Made by a program: the position numbers and the translations under genes. The notes beneath the pieces were generated by a model, which saw only the letters and a program-made list of their open reading frames with translations, ran no database searches and had not been told where the DNA came from. A stretch of 18,780 bases of DNA from Planctomycetaceae bacterium (lineage in GTDB: Bacteria; Planctomycetota; Planctomycetia; Planctomycetales; Planctomycetaceae): NCBI GenBank assembly GCA_020426085.1, contig JAGQQP010000017.1:1-18780 (forward strand). The letters are read 5' to 3'. Shown piece by piece: positions 6,578-13,159 of the stretch; position 1 is the stretch's first letter, and each line of letters starts with the position of its first letter.

Positions 6578-6931
6578 TTATTCCTGATCTGACTGACTGT
6601 TAATTTCAGCCTGATCAGAATTTGCGTCAACAGCGTCCTTATCCAGACCCTGATTGGCTGGAGCAACGAGTCGCTTTTTGATGGATCGGAATTCGTCGTC
6701 GGTAAGGTCACCTTCACGCTGCATTTCTGCGAATTGCATAAGTAATTCACGAGCATCCACATGACGATCCTCATTTTCCCGAAAACGCCCTACGATCCAT
6801 ACGATCAACCAAATCAAAAAACTGACAATAAAGACTGTCAGGATCCATCCAACGAGGTGATCGCCCAGAAGATCCTTGAACAGCTTTTGCTTACCAGCCT
6901 GATTTCCCAGAGTTAAAAAATAAACAATCAC
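6578..6931 (-). CDS. Small membrane protein with a SHOCT-like tail
   Basis: The 117-aa product has one strong membrane helix at about residues 26-48 (VGWILTVFIVSFLIWLIVWI). After it comes a basic stop-transfer stretch and then a short amphipathic helix pair at 62-88 (LLMQFAEMQREGDLTDDEF, then RSIKKRL). The latter fits the SHOCT (short C-terminal) pattern, found at the ends of many membrane proteins and thought to mediate oligomerisation. The tail is acidic and Gln/Asp/Ser-rich. The start is uncertain: the frame begins with GTG at 6931 without a clear ribosome site, and no ATG lies between it and the helix. The role is unknown. It precedes clpX on the same strand, but the 293-bp gap with repeat C argues against tight co-expression. 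Confidence 0.7.
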   Translation of the reverse strand: MIVYFLTLGNQAGKQKLFKDLLGDHLVGWILTVFIVSFLIWLIVWIVGRFRENEDRHVDARELLMQFAEMQREGDLTDDEFRSIKKRLVAPANQGLDKDAVDANSDQAEINSQSDQE

Positions 6932-7633
6932 TTCAATTCAGGCAGAGAGCAAGGTCTTCCTGCCTTTCCTAAATACCAACCTCAAAATGTGATGCAGGAA
7001 CAGTCACCTGCCATTCGGGAGCCATACTTGAATCCGCAGACTGTCTTATTATTGGTGACAAATCTAAACGAGGCAAGCCCGCTCGAATTTCAGATCAGTA
7101 TCAGTATATGCGAGAATAAGCATTTCACGCGCCCAAAATGGTCAATTTACGACAAGAAAAAGAAATAGGATTACTGGGAATGACGGATCGCAGGCCCACA
7201 GATCCACTCGTTCAGGCCGAATTCCACTGCTATTTCAGTACAAATTGAGCGAAACAGCTGAGGTCTGCCAGAATCAGGGATTTTCAGTTTCCATTCGACG
7301 GTTCCAGCTCGATGTCAGTCAGTTGCTCGGAAGTCAAAGAGAATCGTAAAAGTTACATTGTCGAACTTACCGTAAGTATAATATGAATTGTGATTTGACT
7401 GATTTCATCCAGCATGGGAGAATAACAGATTGCCGGGATTTCGATCGCTCTGATTTCGTCATGGAAGCAACGTCAAAACGGGCCTGTGAGGCCGATGGAC
7501 TGCTTGCATTGCATCCTGAACGGTTCAATTTTATGATCGACTCCCAAATCAGATAATAATTGTAATTACAGGTTGAACTTGCAGCCGGTCAGGCTGATGT
7601 TTTTATACAGATCGATAGAATTTGAGGATTTGA
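6932..7633. other. 702-bp stretch without a convincing gene
   Basis: I find no RNA gene or confident CDS. On the + strand there is a 36-codon frame at 7138-7248, starting MVNLRQEKEIGLLGM and preceded internally by AGGA near a second ATG (7170). A shifted frame then stays open to TAA at 7347-7349 (reading QYKLSETAEVCQNQGFSVSI). In that same frame a 57-codon ORF follows at 7383-7556. The sequence could be the decayed remains of one small gene, or several tiny ORFs by chance. Confidence 0.4.
7383..7556 (+). CDS. Possible 57-aa ORF, unknown
   Basis: ATG at 7383 opens a 57-codon frame beginning MNCDLTDFIQHGRITDC and ending MIDSQIR. It has a mixed, protein-like composition with two acidic and aromatic patches. 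There is no good ribosome site (TAAGTATAAT precedes it) and no recognised family. A stop codon 12 codons upstream separates it from an open stretch in the same frame, so it may be the 3' part of a broken gene and not an independent one. Confidence 0.2.
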   Translation: MNCDLTDFIQHGRITDCRDFDRSDFVMEATSKRACEADGLLALHPERFNFMIDSQIR

Positions 7634-8119
7634 ATGGACTTTGAGAAACGCCTTCAGCATGCCATTAATAAAGGGCGTGCCGCCAAAGATGAAGAAATTC
7701 GGCAGGAAGTCGGTAAAAAAATGTCCGAGGAAGAATTCCGGAATCTTCATTTGAAATATCGCCTGGAATTAACGGAACACATCGACAGTTGCCTGAGAAA
7801 ACTGGCCGACCACTTTCCCGGATTTCAGTTTAATACACTGATGGGGGAAGAAGGCTGGGGTTCGAAAATTACGCGAGATGATGTGAGTCTGACTACGGGG
7901 CGCAAAGCACAAACACTCTATAGCCGTCTGGAAATGATTGTCCGGCCTTTCACAGAGACTCATATTCTTGAACTGGTAGCGAAAGCTACGATTCGAAATA
8001 AAGAGATCTATAACCGTTCTCATTATCAGTTTATTGCGGAAGCGGATATGCAATCCTTTGAGGACCTGATGGACCTCTGGATTCTCGAATTTGCCGAGCA
8101 GTTTTCATTTCAAGCCTGA
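7634..8119 (+). CDS. Hypothetical protein, 161 aa
   Basis: I do not recognise a family. The 161-aa product is soluble and mixed alpha/beta. A charged helical N-terminus (EKRLQHAINKGRAAKDEEIRQEV) leads to a helix with a cysteine (ELTEHIDSCLRKLADHFPGF). Then comes a GEEGWGSKITRDDVSL segment and a beta-like part around YSRLEMIVRPFTETHILELV, with an end rich in acidic and aromatic residues. The spaced pattern LVAKATIRNKEIYNRSHYQF suggests a compact domain of two sheets. No signal peptide or membrane segment is present. The start is well supported by GAGG at 7624-7627, 6 nt before ATG 7634. It lies 52 bp before eda on the same strand, so the two may share a transcript, but nothing in the sequence links the functions. 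Confidence 0.8.
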   Translation: MDFEKRLQHAINKGRAAKDEEIRQEVGKKMSEEEFRNLHLKYRLELTEHIDSCLRKLADHFPGFQFNTLMGEEGWGSKITRDDVSLTTGRKAQTLYSRLEMIVRPFTETHILELVAKATIRNKEIYNRSHYQFIAEADMQSFEDLMDLWILEFAEQFSFQA

Positions 8120-8171
8120 TCAATCAGCTTCCCTCCCTGAAAAACATTCCATAAATTAAGGTAAACAGCAG

Positions 8172-8819
8172 ATGAGTCGTCATACAGATTTAACGCAGGT
8201 TCTGGATCGTGGTGCAGTCGCTATTATTCGTGCCCAGTCCGGAGAACTACTGGTCGATGTTTCAAAGGCGATTTATGCTGGTGGTCTGGATGTCATCGAA
8301 GTGACGTTCACGGTGCCTGGAGTGCTTGATATCCTGGCCCAGGTGAAACGGGAGCTGGGGGATCAGATTCTGCTGGGAGCCGGAACTGTTCTCGATACAG
8401 AGACGGCCCGTGCGGCAATTCTTGCCGGTGCAGAATTCATTGTGACGCCCACCGTCAACACAGATGTCATCGATTTGTGCAACCGGTATGACAAACTGAT
8501 CATGACGGGGGCCTTCACTCCGACAGAAGTATTAACGGCCTGGGAAGCCGGTGCAGATATCATCAAAGTCTTTCCAGCGTTTGTGGGCGGGCCCGAATAT
8601 CTGAAAGCGTTGCATGGCCCCCTGCCCCAGATCCCGCTGATGCCGACTGGAGGCGTTGATCTGGAAACCCTGCCCGCGTATCTGAAAGCAGGCGCCTGTG
8701 CTGTGGGTCTGGGAAGTTCGCTGGTAACAAAGCAAATGGTTGAATCGGGTGATCTGGAAGGTATTCAGAAACTGACTGCCGAGTATATGGGTAAGATTAA
8801 AGAACTGCGCAAGGGGTAA
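8172..8819 (+). CDS. eda: KDPG aldolase (2-dehydro-3-deoxy-phosphogluconate aldolase)
   Basis: This class I aldolase splits 2-keto-3-deoxy-6-phosphogluconate into pyruvate and glyceraldehyde 3-phosphate in the Entner-Doudoroff and hexuronate pathways. Many members also cleave 4-hydroxy-2-oxoglutarate. The 215-aa length is typical. Visible landmarks are IIR at 18-20 (substrate carboxylate/phosphate side), E43 in VIEVTF (catalytic acid/base), GAGT at 69-72, the Schiff-base lysine K132 in IIKVFPA and a PTGGVDL phosphate loop near 157-163. The usual SPG after strand 4 reads TPTVN here, a variant that may shift specificity. The ATG is preceded by AAGG about 11 nt upstream. No edd or sugar-acid kinase lies nearby, so the physiological substrate is not fixed by context. 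Confidence 0.94.
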   Translation: MSRHTDLTQVLDRGAVAIIRAQSGELLVDVSKAIYAGGLDVIEVTFTVPGVLDILAQVKRELGDQILLGAGTVLDTETARAAILAGAEFIVTPTVNTDVIDLCNRYDKLIMTGAFTPTEVLTAWEAGADIIKVFPAFVGGPEYLKALHGPLPQIPLMPTGGVDLETLPAYLKAGACAVGLGSSLVTKQMVESGDLEGIQKLTAEYMGKIKELRKG

Positions 8820-8927
8820 AATCCCTGCTCCGTTCCCGAGGGCTTTCCCTGTATAACAGGAAGATTTCCTCGCGTTTTCTCCTGTTGCGCTTCTGCTTTA
8901 ACCCGGAAGATCGTCTCAAGTCCTACG

Positions 8928-8967
8928 AACCGAATTGACGATATGCGTAGATAGTCAATCTTCGGTT
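8928..8967 (+). terminator. Bulged 12-bp hairpin, possible terminator or structured RNA
   Basis: The arms AACCGAATTGAC and GTCAA-TC-TTCGGTT pair over 12 bp with a 2-nt bulge and a 14-nt loop. TTTACC follows, a poor T-tract, so termination would be weak. It lies 108 bp after the eda stop. The strand is assigned by gene direction only. Confidence 0.4.
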
Positions 8968-9071
8968 TACCAGTGCGCGTATTTCCCTGTGTTGCGTCTC
9001 ATGCAGTTTGGCTTCACTTCTGTTCATTTTGAGATGCTCTGGCAGGAACCCAAATACATGCTTTGTTCCCG

Positions 9072-9097
9072 GTGAATTGACTGTTAGCAAAATTCAC
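9072..9097. promoter_or_regulatory. Inverted repeat upstream of the secreted Ig-like protein gene
   Basis: GTGAATT and AATTCAC are perfect 7-bp inverted arms with a 12-bp spacer, the size of a dimeric regulator site. A TTGACT that could be a -35 element overlaps the left arm. No matching -10 was seen at the right distance. Confidence 0.35.
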
Positions 9098-9124
9098 AAC
9101 TTCTCAGGAGGGACTCCAGGTCGG

Positions 9125-9144
9125 GATCACGAGAGAAAGTGATC
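9125..9144 (+). promoter_or_regulatory. Leader hairpin before the secreted Ig-like protein
   Basis: GATCAC and GTGATC form a 6-bp stem with an 8-nt purine-rich loop. The stem ends 7 nt before the AGGGAGG ribosome site (9152-9158), so it could tune translation or mRNA stability. Confidence 0.3.
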
Positions 9145-9167
9145 TTCAGACAGGGAGGTGCATTGGC

Positions 9168-10811
9168 ATGAGACTATTTACATTACTGGTAGTCAGTTGC
9201 TTGATTGTAGGACTTCAATCGAATTCCGCTTCGGCTGCTGCACCTTCTGCTCCCGTCTATACCAGTAAAACCCAGTTTCGCATTCCCTACCACTACGATC
9301 AGGCTGAAATCGATCGACTTGGTGCACGGGAAATCAGGCTGTATGTCTCTACTGACCGCGGTGTGACCTGGAATCACCTGCAGTCCGTTTCTCCCTCAAC
9401 GCGCAAATTTCCCTTTGAAGCCACTCAGGATGGAGAGTACTGGTTCTCCGTGCGAACTCTGGATTCCCAGAACCAGCTGCATCCGTCCGGTCGCGTCTTT
9501 GAACCTGGTTTACGGGTGGTGATTGACACGACTCCTCCGCGGCTGGATCTGGATCTGCGACAGGTCTCTCCGGGGAAAGTTCAACTGATCTGGAATGCAG
9601 AAGATCAGAACCTGGATCCCACGAAACTGGTATTGGAATATGCTCAGAACGGCAGTCAGAACTGGCAACGTGTGATTGTTGCCCCTCACGGTAAAGGGCA
9701 GACAACCTGGTCAATTTCACAAGGTGGTGTGGTCTCTGTTCGAGGTGTCATCAAGGACAAAGCTGATAATACCGGCAGCAGCCAGAAACAGATTCGGGTC
9801 GTTGCGGCTGCCAGTCGTACGCTTCCCAAACCCAAACAGGACCTTCCCGACTTTAATCAGCCCATTGCTCAGGGAACATTGCCCGACAACAGTCTGACAC
9901 AATCCGAGCCGGCAACGCTCGCACCTTATGCGGGTGACAATACAAATACTCAGCCTGCACAGCCTCATGGTTTTGACGCGCAGACACCACTGGCAAATCG
10001 TCAGCTTCCCAGCGTCTTTCCTCAGCAAAAGCGATTCGATCAGGTCGATCCGGGAATGCAGTCCAATCAGGGACAGGTCAAAAATCATTTTGTGGCCGAC
10101 GATCCGGAGAAGCGTCCGAATTATGCCAAAAACCGCTATCCACAGCCAGCCACACAAAACTGGGCTTCGGAGCGCAAGCAGGTGCTGAATGGAACGCAAT
10201 TCCAGATCGGATTCGAAGTTGATGAAGTCGGACCCTCGGGGATTGGTGCTGTTGAGCTTTATATCACAGAGGACAACGGCCAGAAGTGGTACAAATACGG
10301 CGAAGACCCGGACAAGAAGAGCCCCTTCCATGTCGAAGTGCCTCATGACGGGATCTACGGATTTTCGCTGCGTGTACGAAGCGGTGTCGGCCTGGCTGAT
10401 GCATTACCCAAGTCTGGTGAGAAGCCCGATGTGGTGATCGTCGTTGACCGGACGGCACCTGCCCTGAAATTAAATCCTGTCGTGCAGGGACTGGGCGGAG
10501 AAGCAAATAAGGTGACCATCTCCTGGGCCATGAGTGATCAGAACCCGGCAGAGAAGCCGATTGCCATCAATTTCTCAACGCAACCGGGGGGCCCCTGGGA
10601 GCCCATCGTTGACTGGCAGGAAGATCAGGGACGGTTTACCTGGTCTGTTCGACCAGGCAACCCTTCGAAATTCTATCTCCAGGTGATAGCCCGCGATGCC
10701 GCCGGCAATATTTCACAGGAGGTCACACCACAGCCGATTATCCTGGATCTGACAAAGCCATCCGGAAGAATCGTTGACGTGGAAGTATTGAGCAAGGCGT
10801 CTCCCTATTAA
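9168..10811 (+). CDS. Exported two-module Ig-like/beta-sandwich protein
   Basis: The 547-aa product starts with a signal peptide (hydrophobic core LFTLLVVSCLIVGL, cleavage likely near ASA at 21-23). It then has two similar halves at about 35-214 and 336-540. Each half runs through the same elements: an F-R/Q-I start, a strand such as IRLYVSTDRGVTW or VELYITEDNGQKW, a FEATQDGEYWFSVR or VEVPHDGIYGFSLR segment, a VVIDTTPP or VIVVDRTAP joint, a WNAEDQNLD or WAMSDQNPA turn, and a DKADNTGS or DAAGNISQ end. This looks like pairs of Ig-fold domains duplicated in tandem. A ~120-aa Gln/Pro/Asn-rich linker joins the halves. The protein is likely periplasmic or cell-surface, and no catalytic site or anchor is visible. 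AGGGAGG lies 9 nt before the ATG. The family is not recognised by name and a structural or binding role is inferred. Confidence 0.85.
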   Translation: MRLFTLLVVSCLIVGLQSNSASAAAPSAPVYTSKTQFRIPYHYDQAEIDRLGAREIRLYVSTDRGVTWNHLQSVSPSTRKFPFEATQDGEYWFSVRTLDSQNQLHPSGRVFEPGLRVVIDTTPPRLDLDLRQVSPGKVQLIWNAEDQNLDPTKLVLEYAQNGSQNWQRVIVAPHGKGQTTWSISQGGVVSVRGVIKDKADNTGSSQKQIRVVAAASRTLPKPKQDLPDFNQPIAQGTLPDNSLTQSEPATLAPYAGDNTNTQPAQPHGFDAQTPLANRQLPSVFPQQKRFDQVDPGMQSNQGQVKNHFVADDPEKRPNYAKNRYPQPATQNWASERKQVLNGTQFQIGFEVDEVGPSGIGAVELYITEDNGQKWYKYGEDPDKKSPFHVEVPHDGIYGFSLRVRSGVGLADALPKSGEKPDVVIVVDRTAPALKLNPVVQGLGGEANKVTISWAMSDQNPAEKPIAINFSTQPGGPWEPIVDWQEDQGRFTWSVRPGNPSKFYLQVIARDAAGNISQEVTPQPIILDLTKPSGRIVDVEVLSKASPY

Positions 10812-10845
10812 GTCTGATCAGTCAGATGAAGAGACGTCTGAAAGC

Positions 10846-11172
10846 TCAGGCCTGTTCTGATTTTTCTTCCGCTTTGGGTTCAGAGCTGGGAACTTCAAAC
10901 TTGGGGGCGGTGAAATCATCAGACCGTTCTGAAGGAGTCGGTCGTGGAGTTTCAGGCTGAGAATGTGAATAGGATGCCTGATTCACTTCGTCTTCAATGC
11001 CACTGACGCCCTTTTTGAATTCGACAATTCCTTTCCCCAGACTGCGTGCGACTTCCGGTAAACGCTTACCAAACAGCAGCAGTGCAATGATGCCGACGAT
11101 GATCATTTCATAGCCGCCGGGCATTCCGAAAATAGCAGGAACAGGTGTGATGTGTGTGATTGTCTGAAACAT
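10846..11172 (-). CDS. tatA: TatA/TatE-type twin-arginine translocase subunit (paralogue 2)
   Basis: TatA-type proteins oligomerise to form the pore that exports folded proteins with twin-arginine signals. The 108-aa product has a short extracytoplasmic start, a membrane helix (YEMIIVGIIALLLFG) with the conserved FGKRLPE hinge, and an amphipathic helix (VARSLGKGIVEFKKG). A long Pro/Ser/Glu-rich cytoplasmic tail follows. The start ATG 11172 has AGAGGT in front of it. A second, shorter TatA lies 109 bp upstream on the same strand. The longer tail might mark a TatB-like role, but the Phe-Gly hinge is of TatA type. No tatC is seen in the window. Confidence 0.93.
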   Translation of the reverse strand: MFQTITHITPVPAIFGMPGGYEMIIVGIIALLLFGKRLPEVARSLGKGIVEFKKGVSGIEDEVNQASYSHSQPETPRPTPSERSDDFTAPKFEVPSSEPKAEEKSEQA

Positions 11173-11281
11173 TTGCTTACCTCTTTTTATGACTAAGGTA
11201 TTGAGGGGAAAACATCAGTTGATTCCCCCCTGATCCTGGGATCTTATGGTTAAGGGCGAAACGAGTTTTACCAGTATCAGT

Positions 11282-11488
11282 TTAACCGGGTGGGTTATCC
11301 TGTTTAGAGTCCTGTGACTGAATACGGGATGAATCTTCTGCGTCATCGGCACCTTCTTGTGTGCCCTTCTTAAATTCGACGATACTTCGACCCAGCGAAT
11401 TCATGACTCCGGGCAATCGCTTACCAAACAGGAGCAGAATGATCCCTAAAATAATGGCGATTTCGAGCCAGCCTGGAAAACCAAACAT
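11282..11488 (-). CDS. tatA: TatA/TatE-type twin-arginine translocase subunit (paralogue 1)
   Basis: The 68-aa product has the same layout as its neighbour: helix WLEIAIILGIILLLFG, hinge FGKRLPG and amphipathic SLGRSIVEFKKG, but with a shorter acidic, Ser/Asp-rich tail. This is the normal length for TatA/E. The two proteins are close paralogues over the helix and amphipathic region, indicating local duplication. A start at ATG 11488 fits the family because MFGFPGWLE leads straight into the helix. The ribosome site (GGGAC) is weak. Expression with the downstream paralogue is likely given orientation and spacing. Confidence 0.93.
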   Translation of the reverse strand: MFGFPGWLEIAIILGIILLLFGKRLPGVMNSLGRSIVEFKKGTQEGADDAEDSSRIQSQDSKQDNPPG

Positions 11489-11561
11489 ACTTTGAGTCCC
11501 GTTAACTTCTATGAATCAGTCGAGTCGACGATTACGTTATTCAGTGGAGTAATCAGGTTCG

Positions 11562-11597
11562 TTCGGTGAAATGGTAACAGAAGAAGACTTCACCGAA
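11562..11597. promoter_or_regulatory. 9-bp inverted repeat upstream of tatA
   Basis: TTCGGTGAA (11562-11570) and TTCACCGAA (11589-11597) are perfectly complementary with an 18-bp spacer. They lie about 75 bp upstream of the first tatA start, on the promoter side. No T-tract follows on either strand, so an operator or RNA stem is more likely than a terminator. Confidence 0.35.
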
Positions 11598-11685
11598 AAT
11601 GAACACCAGCGTAAATGGGATGATTCAATCAGGCATGCTCTGCTGGCGCTGAGGAAAAGACCAGTAGGGAGGTTGTCATTCCTGT

Positions 11686-11784
11686 ATGATGGCACCTGCG
11701 AAAATAGTTCTCGGAGGAGATCCCATGGATGGATATCCACTCGGTTTGCCCGCAGGAGTCGCAGGAGGATTGAGCGGTAAGTAA
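11686..11784 (+). CDS. Possible 32-aa micro-ORF, Gly/Ala/Pro-rich
   Basis: ATG at 11686 opens a frame of 32 codons (MMAPAKIVLGGDPMDGY, then PLGLPAGVAGGLSGK). The internal ATG at 11725 has a strong ribosome site GGAGGAGAT just before it and would give a 19-residue Gly-rich peptide. A TAG lies in frame a few codons upstream of 11686. No family is recognised. The good ribosome site is the only reason to list it, and it could be chance. Confidence 0.22.
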   Translation: MMAPAKIVLGGDPMDGYPLGLPAGVAGGLSGK

Positions 11785-11930
11785 TTAAATCATAACCTCG
11801 CAAACGCGGCTGTCAACAGAATTTAACGTCCCAATTCGGGTGAATTCCGATTCTGACCGGCAATCGTGCCTGTAAAAATGATTTCAACCGGCGTCAGGAG
11901 CGGAACAAAGTCCGAAAATCCGGGTTTGAC

Positions 11931-12986
11931 TTAACTGCTTACAGCATCAAGGGATGTTTTCTGCAATAACAGCAGCATTTCCAGCCATTGAACCTGTTTC
12001 GCAAAGGCATTCAGTTCGGGATCGGCGGTGGTTTCACATTCCTGACAGCAGTCGACAAAGGCATTCAGCAGCCAGCGTTTATTCTGGACTAATCTGGATT
12101 GCCAGGAGGCGACATGAGAGATGCCTGCATACCGATCGAACAGAGGTTCGACGGCGGTCGGCAGTTCGTCGTGTAACGGATGGTAGCCTACCGCCCTGCT
12201 CCAATATTTTGCATTGGAGTAATCGGGTTCGCGGCGGTGCATGATGTGATGCCAGTAATCGCCTGCGCGGTGTCTGCCCTGGCTTTGGACCGACTGTGAA
12301 TATTCATGACTCTCATCGAGATAATCATGCAGACAGAGCAGACCGGCTTTGAGGGCCGTCGCGTCTGCAGCAGATTCGATTGCAGTCAGGTCCTCCCGGG
12401 GATCATAACCGCGTAGCAGATTCAGCAGCCATTTTCTGTCTGTTCCCGCTAGAGAGGGAGCGAGTTCCGGGAGACTGCTCTCAAACTGGCATTTGATAGT
12501 GAGCGGGTTGTCTAACTCAATAAGCTCAATGGGAACTTTCTGTTTTGCCAGTAGAATCAACTTCTGCCAGATCGGTTCCGGAGAGTCCGGCAGATCCTTC
12601 AGGCTGAGAAAATCTGTTTTGCGGATCAGCAGGACGGCGTGCGAAAGCGGATTCATCGATAATGCGGCCGCCAGGGGAGGCAGAACCTGATAAACTTGAA
12701 TTAGTGGTTCGGAAGCGGAGAACGGGAGCAGAGCGACGCCTGCCCGCAGCTGACTCGGATCGAGGTTCAATAGCCGGTCCAGGTCGGCCTGGCACAACTG
12801 AGGAGCATCGATAAACCCGAGATAGTCTTCTGTTGCATTTTCGAAGAGGGTAACCAGCTCTGCTTGCGACAGGGATGCGGGGGAAGCCTGTTTGAGTTCT
12901 CCCACGTGGATTGAGGAACTTTCCGTCGGGCAGTTCAATGAGTCTATCACCTGGCGGGGCAGATATAGCTTTACAGTCGCAGTCAT
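11931..12986 (-). CDS. Conserved-looking unknown with YWHHIMHRREPDYSN motif
   Basis: The 351-aa product is predicted to be soluble and has no signal peptide. The N-terminal half alternates strands and helices; the stretch FENATEDYLGFIDAPQL recalls the D-containing strand of GT2-type folds, but no full glycosyltransferase motif is present. The C-terminal half is helical. It contains YWHHIMHRREPDYSNAKYW at 244-262, a His/Arg/Glu/Asp-rich motif of the kind seen in a widespread group of uncharacterised bacterial proteins, followed by GYHPLHDELP. Such clustered polar residues could form an active or metal site. The start is ATG 12986 with GGA about 8 nt before it. It follows the PQQ-propeller gene on the same strand after 173 bp. 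Function is unknown. Confidence 0.82.
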   Translation of the reverse strand: MTATVKLYLPRQVIDSLNCPTESSSIHVGELKQASPASLSQAELVTLFENATEDYLGFIDAPQLCQADLDRLLNLDPSQLRAGVALLPFSASEPLIQVYQVLPPLAAALSMNPLSHAVLLIRKTDFLSLKDLPDSPEPIWQKLILLAKQKVPIELIELDNPLTIKCQFESSLPELAPSLAGTDRKWLLNLLRGYDPREDLTAIESAADATALKAGLLCLHDYLDESHEYSQSVQSQGRHRAGDYWHHIMHRREPDYSNAKYWSRAVGYHPLHDELPTAVEPLFDRYAGISHVASWQSRLVQNKRWLLNAFVDCCQECETTADPELNAFAKQVQWLEMLLLLQKTSLDAVSS

Positions 12987-13159
12987 GACAATCCAGCTTC
13001 TGAGAATGAGACAATTCAGTTTTGATTGGAACAGCAGAACTGCTGCGCACGACCATGAATGAGGTAATGAGATGCGAGCGTGCAGATTTTGCTGTGTTTC
13101 CGCTTAAACTAACGGATTTTCAGTGAAACGGAAAGTCAGGCTGCCTGATTGATGCTGTT

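Larger units (their letters stand above)
8820..9167. other. eda - secreted-protein intergenic region (348 bp)
   Basis: No gene is visible. It holds a weak hairpin just after eda (TTCCCTGT / ACAGGAA at 8845-8862, one bulge), a longer bulged hairpin at 8928-8967, a 7-bp inverted repeat at 9072-9097 and a 6-bp hairpin at 9125-9144 close to the ribosome site of the next gene. Confidence 0.55.
11489..11930. other. 442-bp spacer upstream of the tatA pair
   Basis: No convincing gene is seen. The spacer contains a perfect 9-bp inverted repeat at 11562-11597 and a possible micro-ORF at 11686-11784. Longer open frames on both strands (+ 11571-11780, - 11537-11803) overlap each other, lack ribosome sites and match no family, so I did not call them. 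The tatA promoter should lie near the left end. Confidence 0.45.

Noticed and set aside
11571..11780. 69-codon + strand frame
   Set aside because: It has no ribosome site and an Arg/Ser-rich second half typical of non-coding sequence, and it overlaps the inverted repeat and the better-supported micro-ORF.
11537..11803. 88-codon - strand frame ending EPDYSTE, resembling the EPDYSNA of the 351-aa protein
   Set aside because: The shared stretch is 16 of 17 bases (11546-11562 against about 12215-12231), which is expected about once by chance in a window this size. The frame starts with TTG, lacks a ribosome site and overlaps another frame.
12526..13056. 176-codon - strand frame overlapping the start of the 351-aa gene
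   Set aside because: It is out of frame with the well-formed gene over most of its length, and its Arg/Ser/Pro-rich composition marks it as a shadow.
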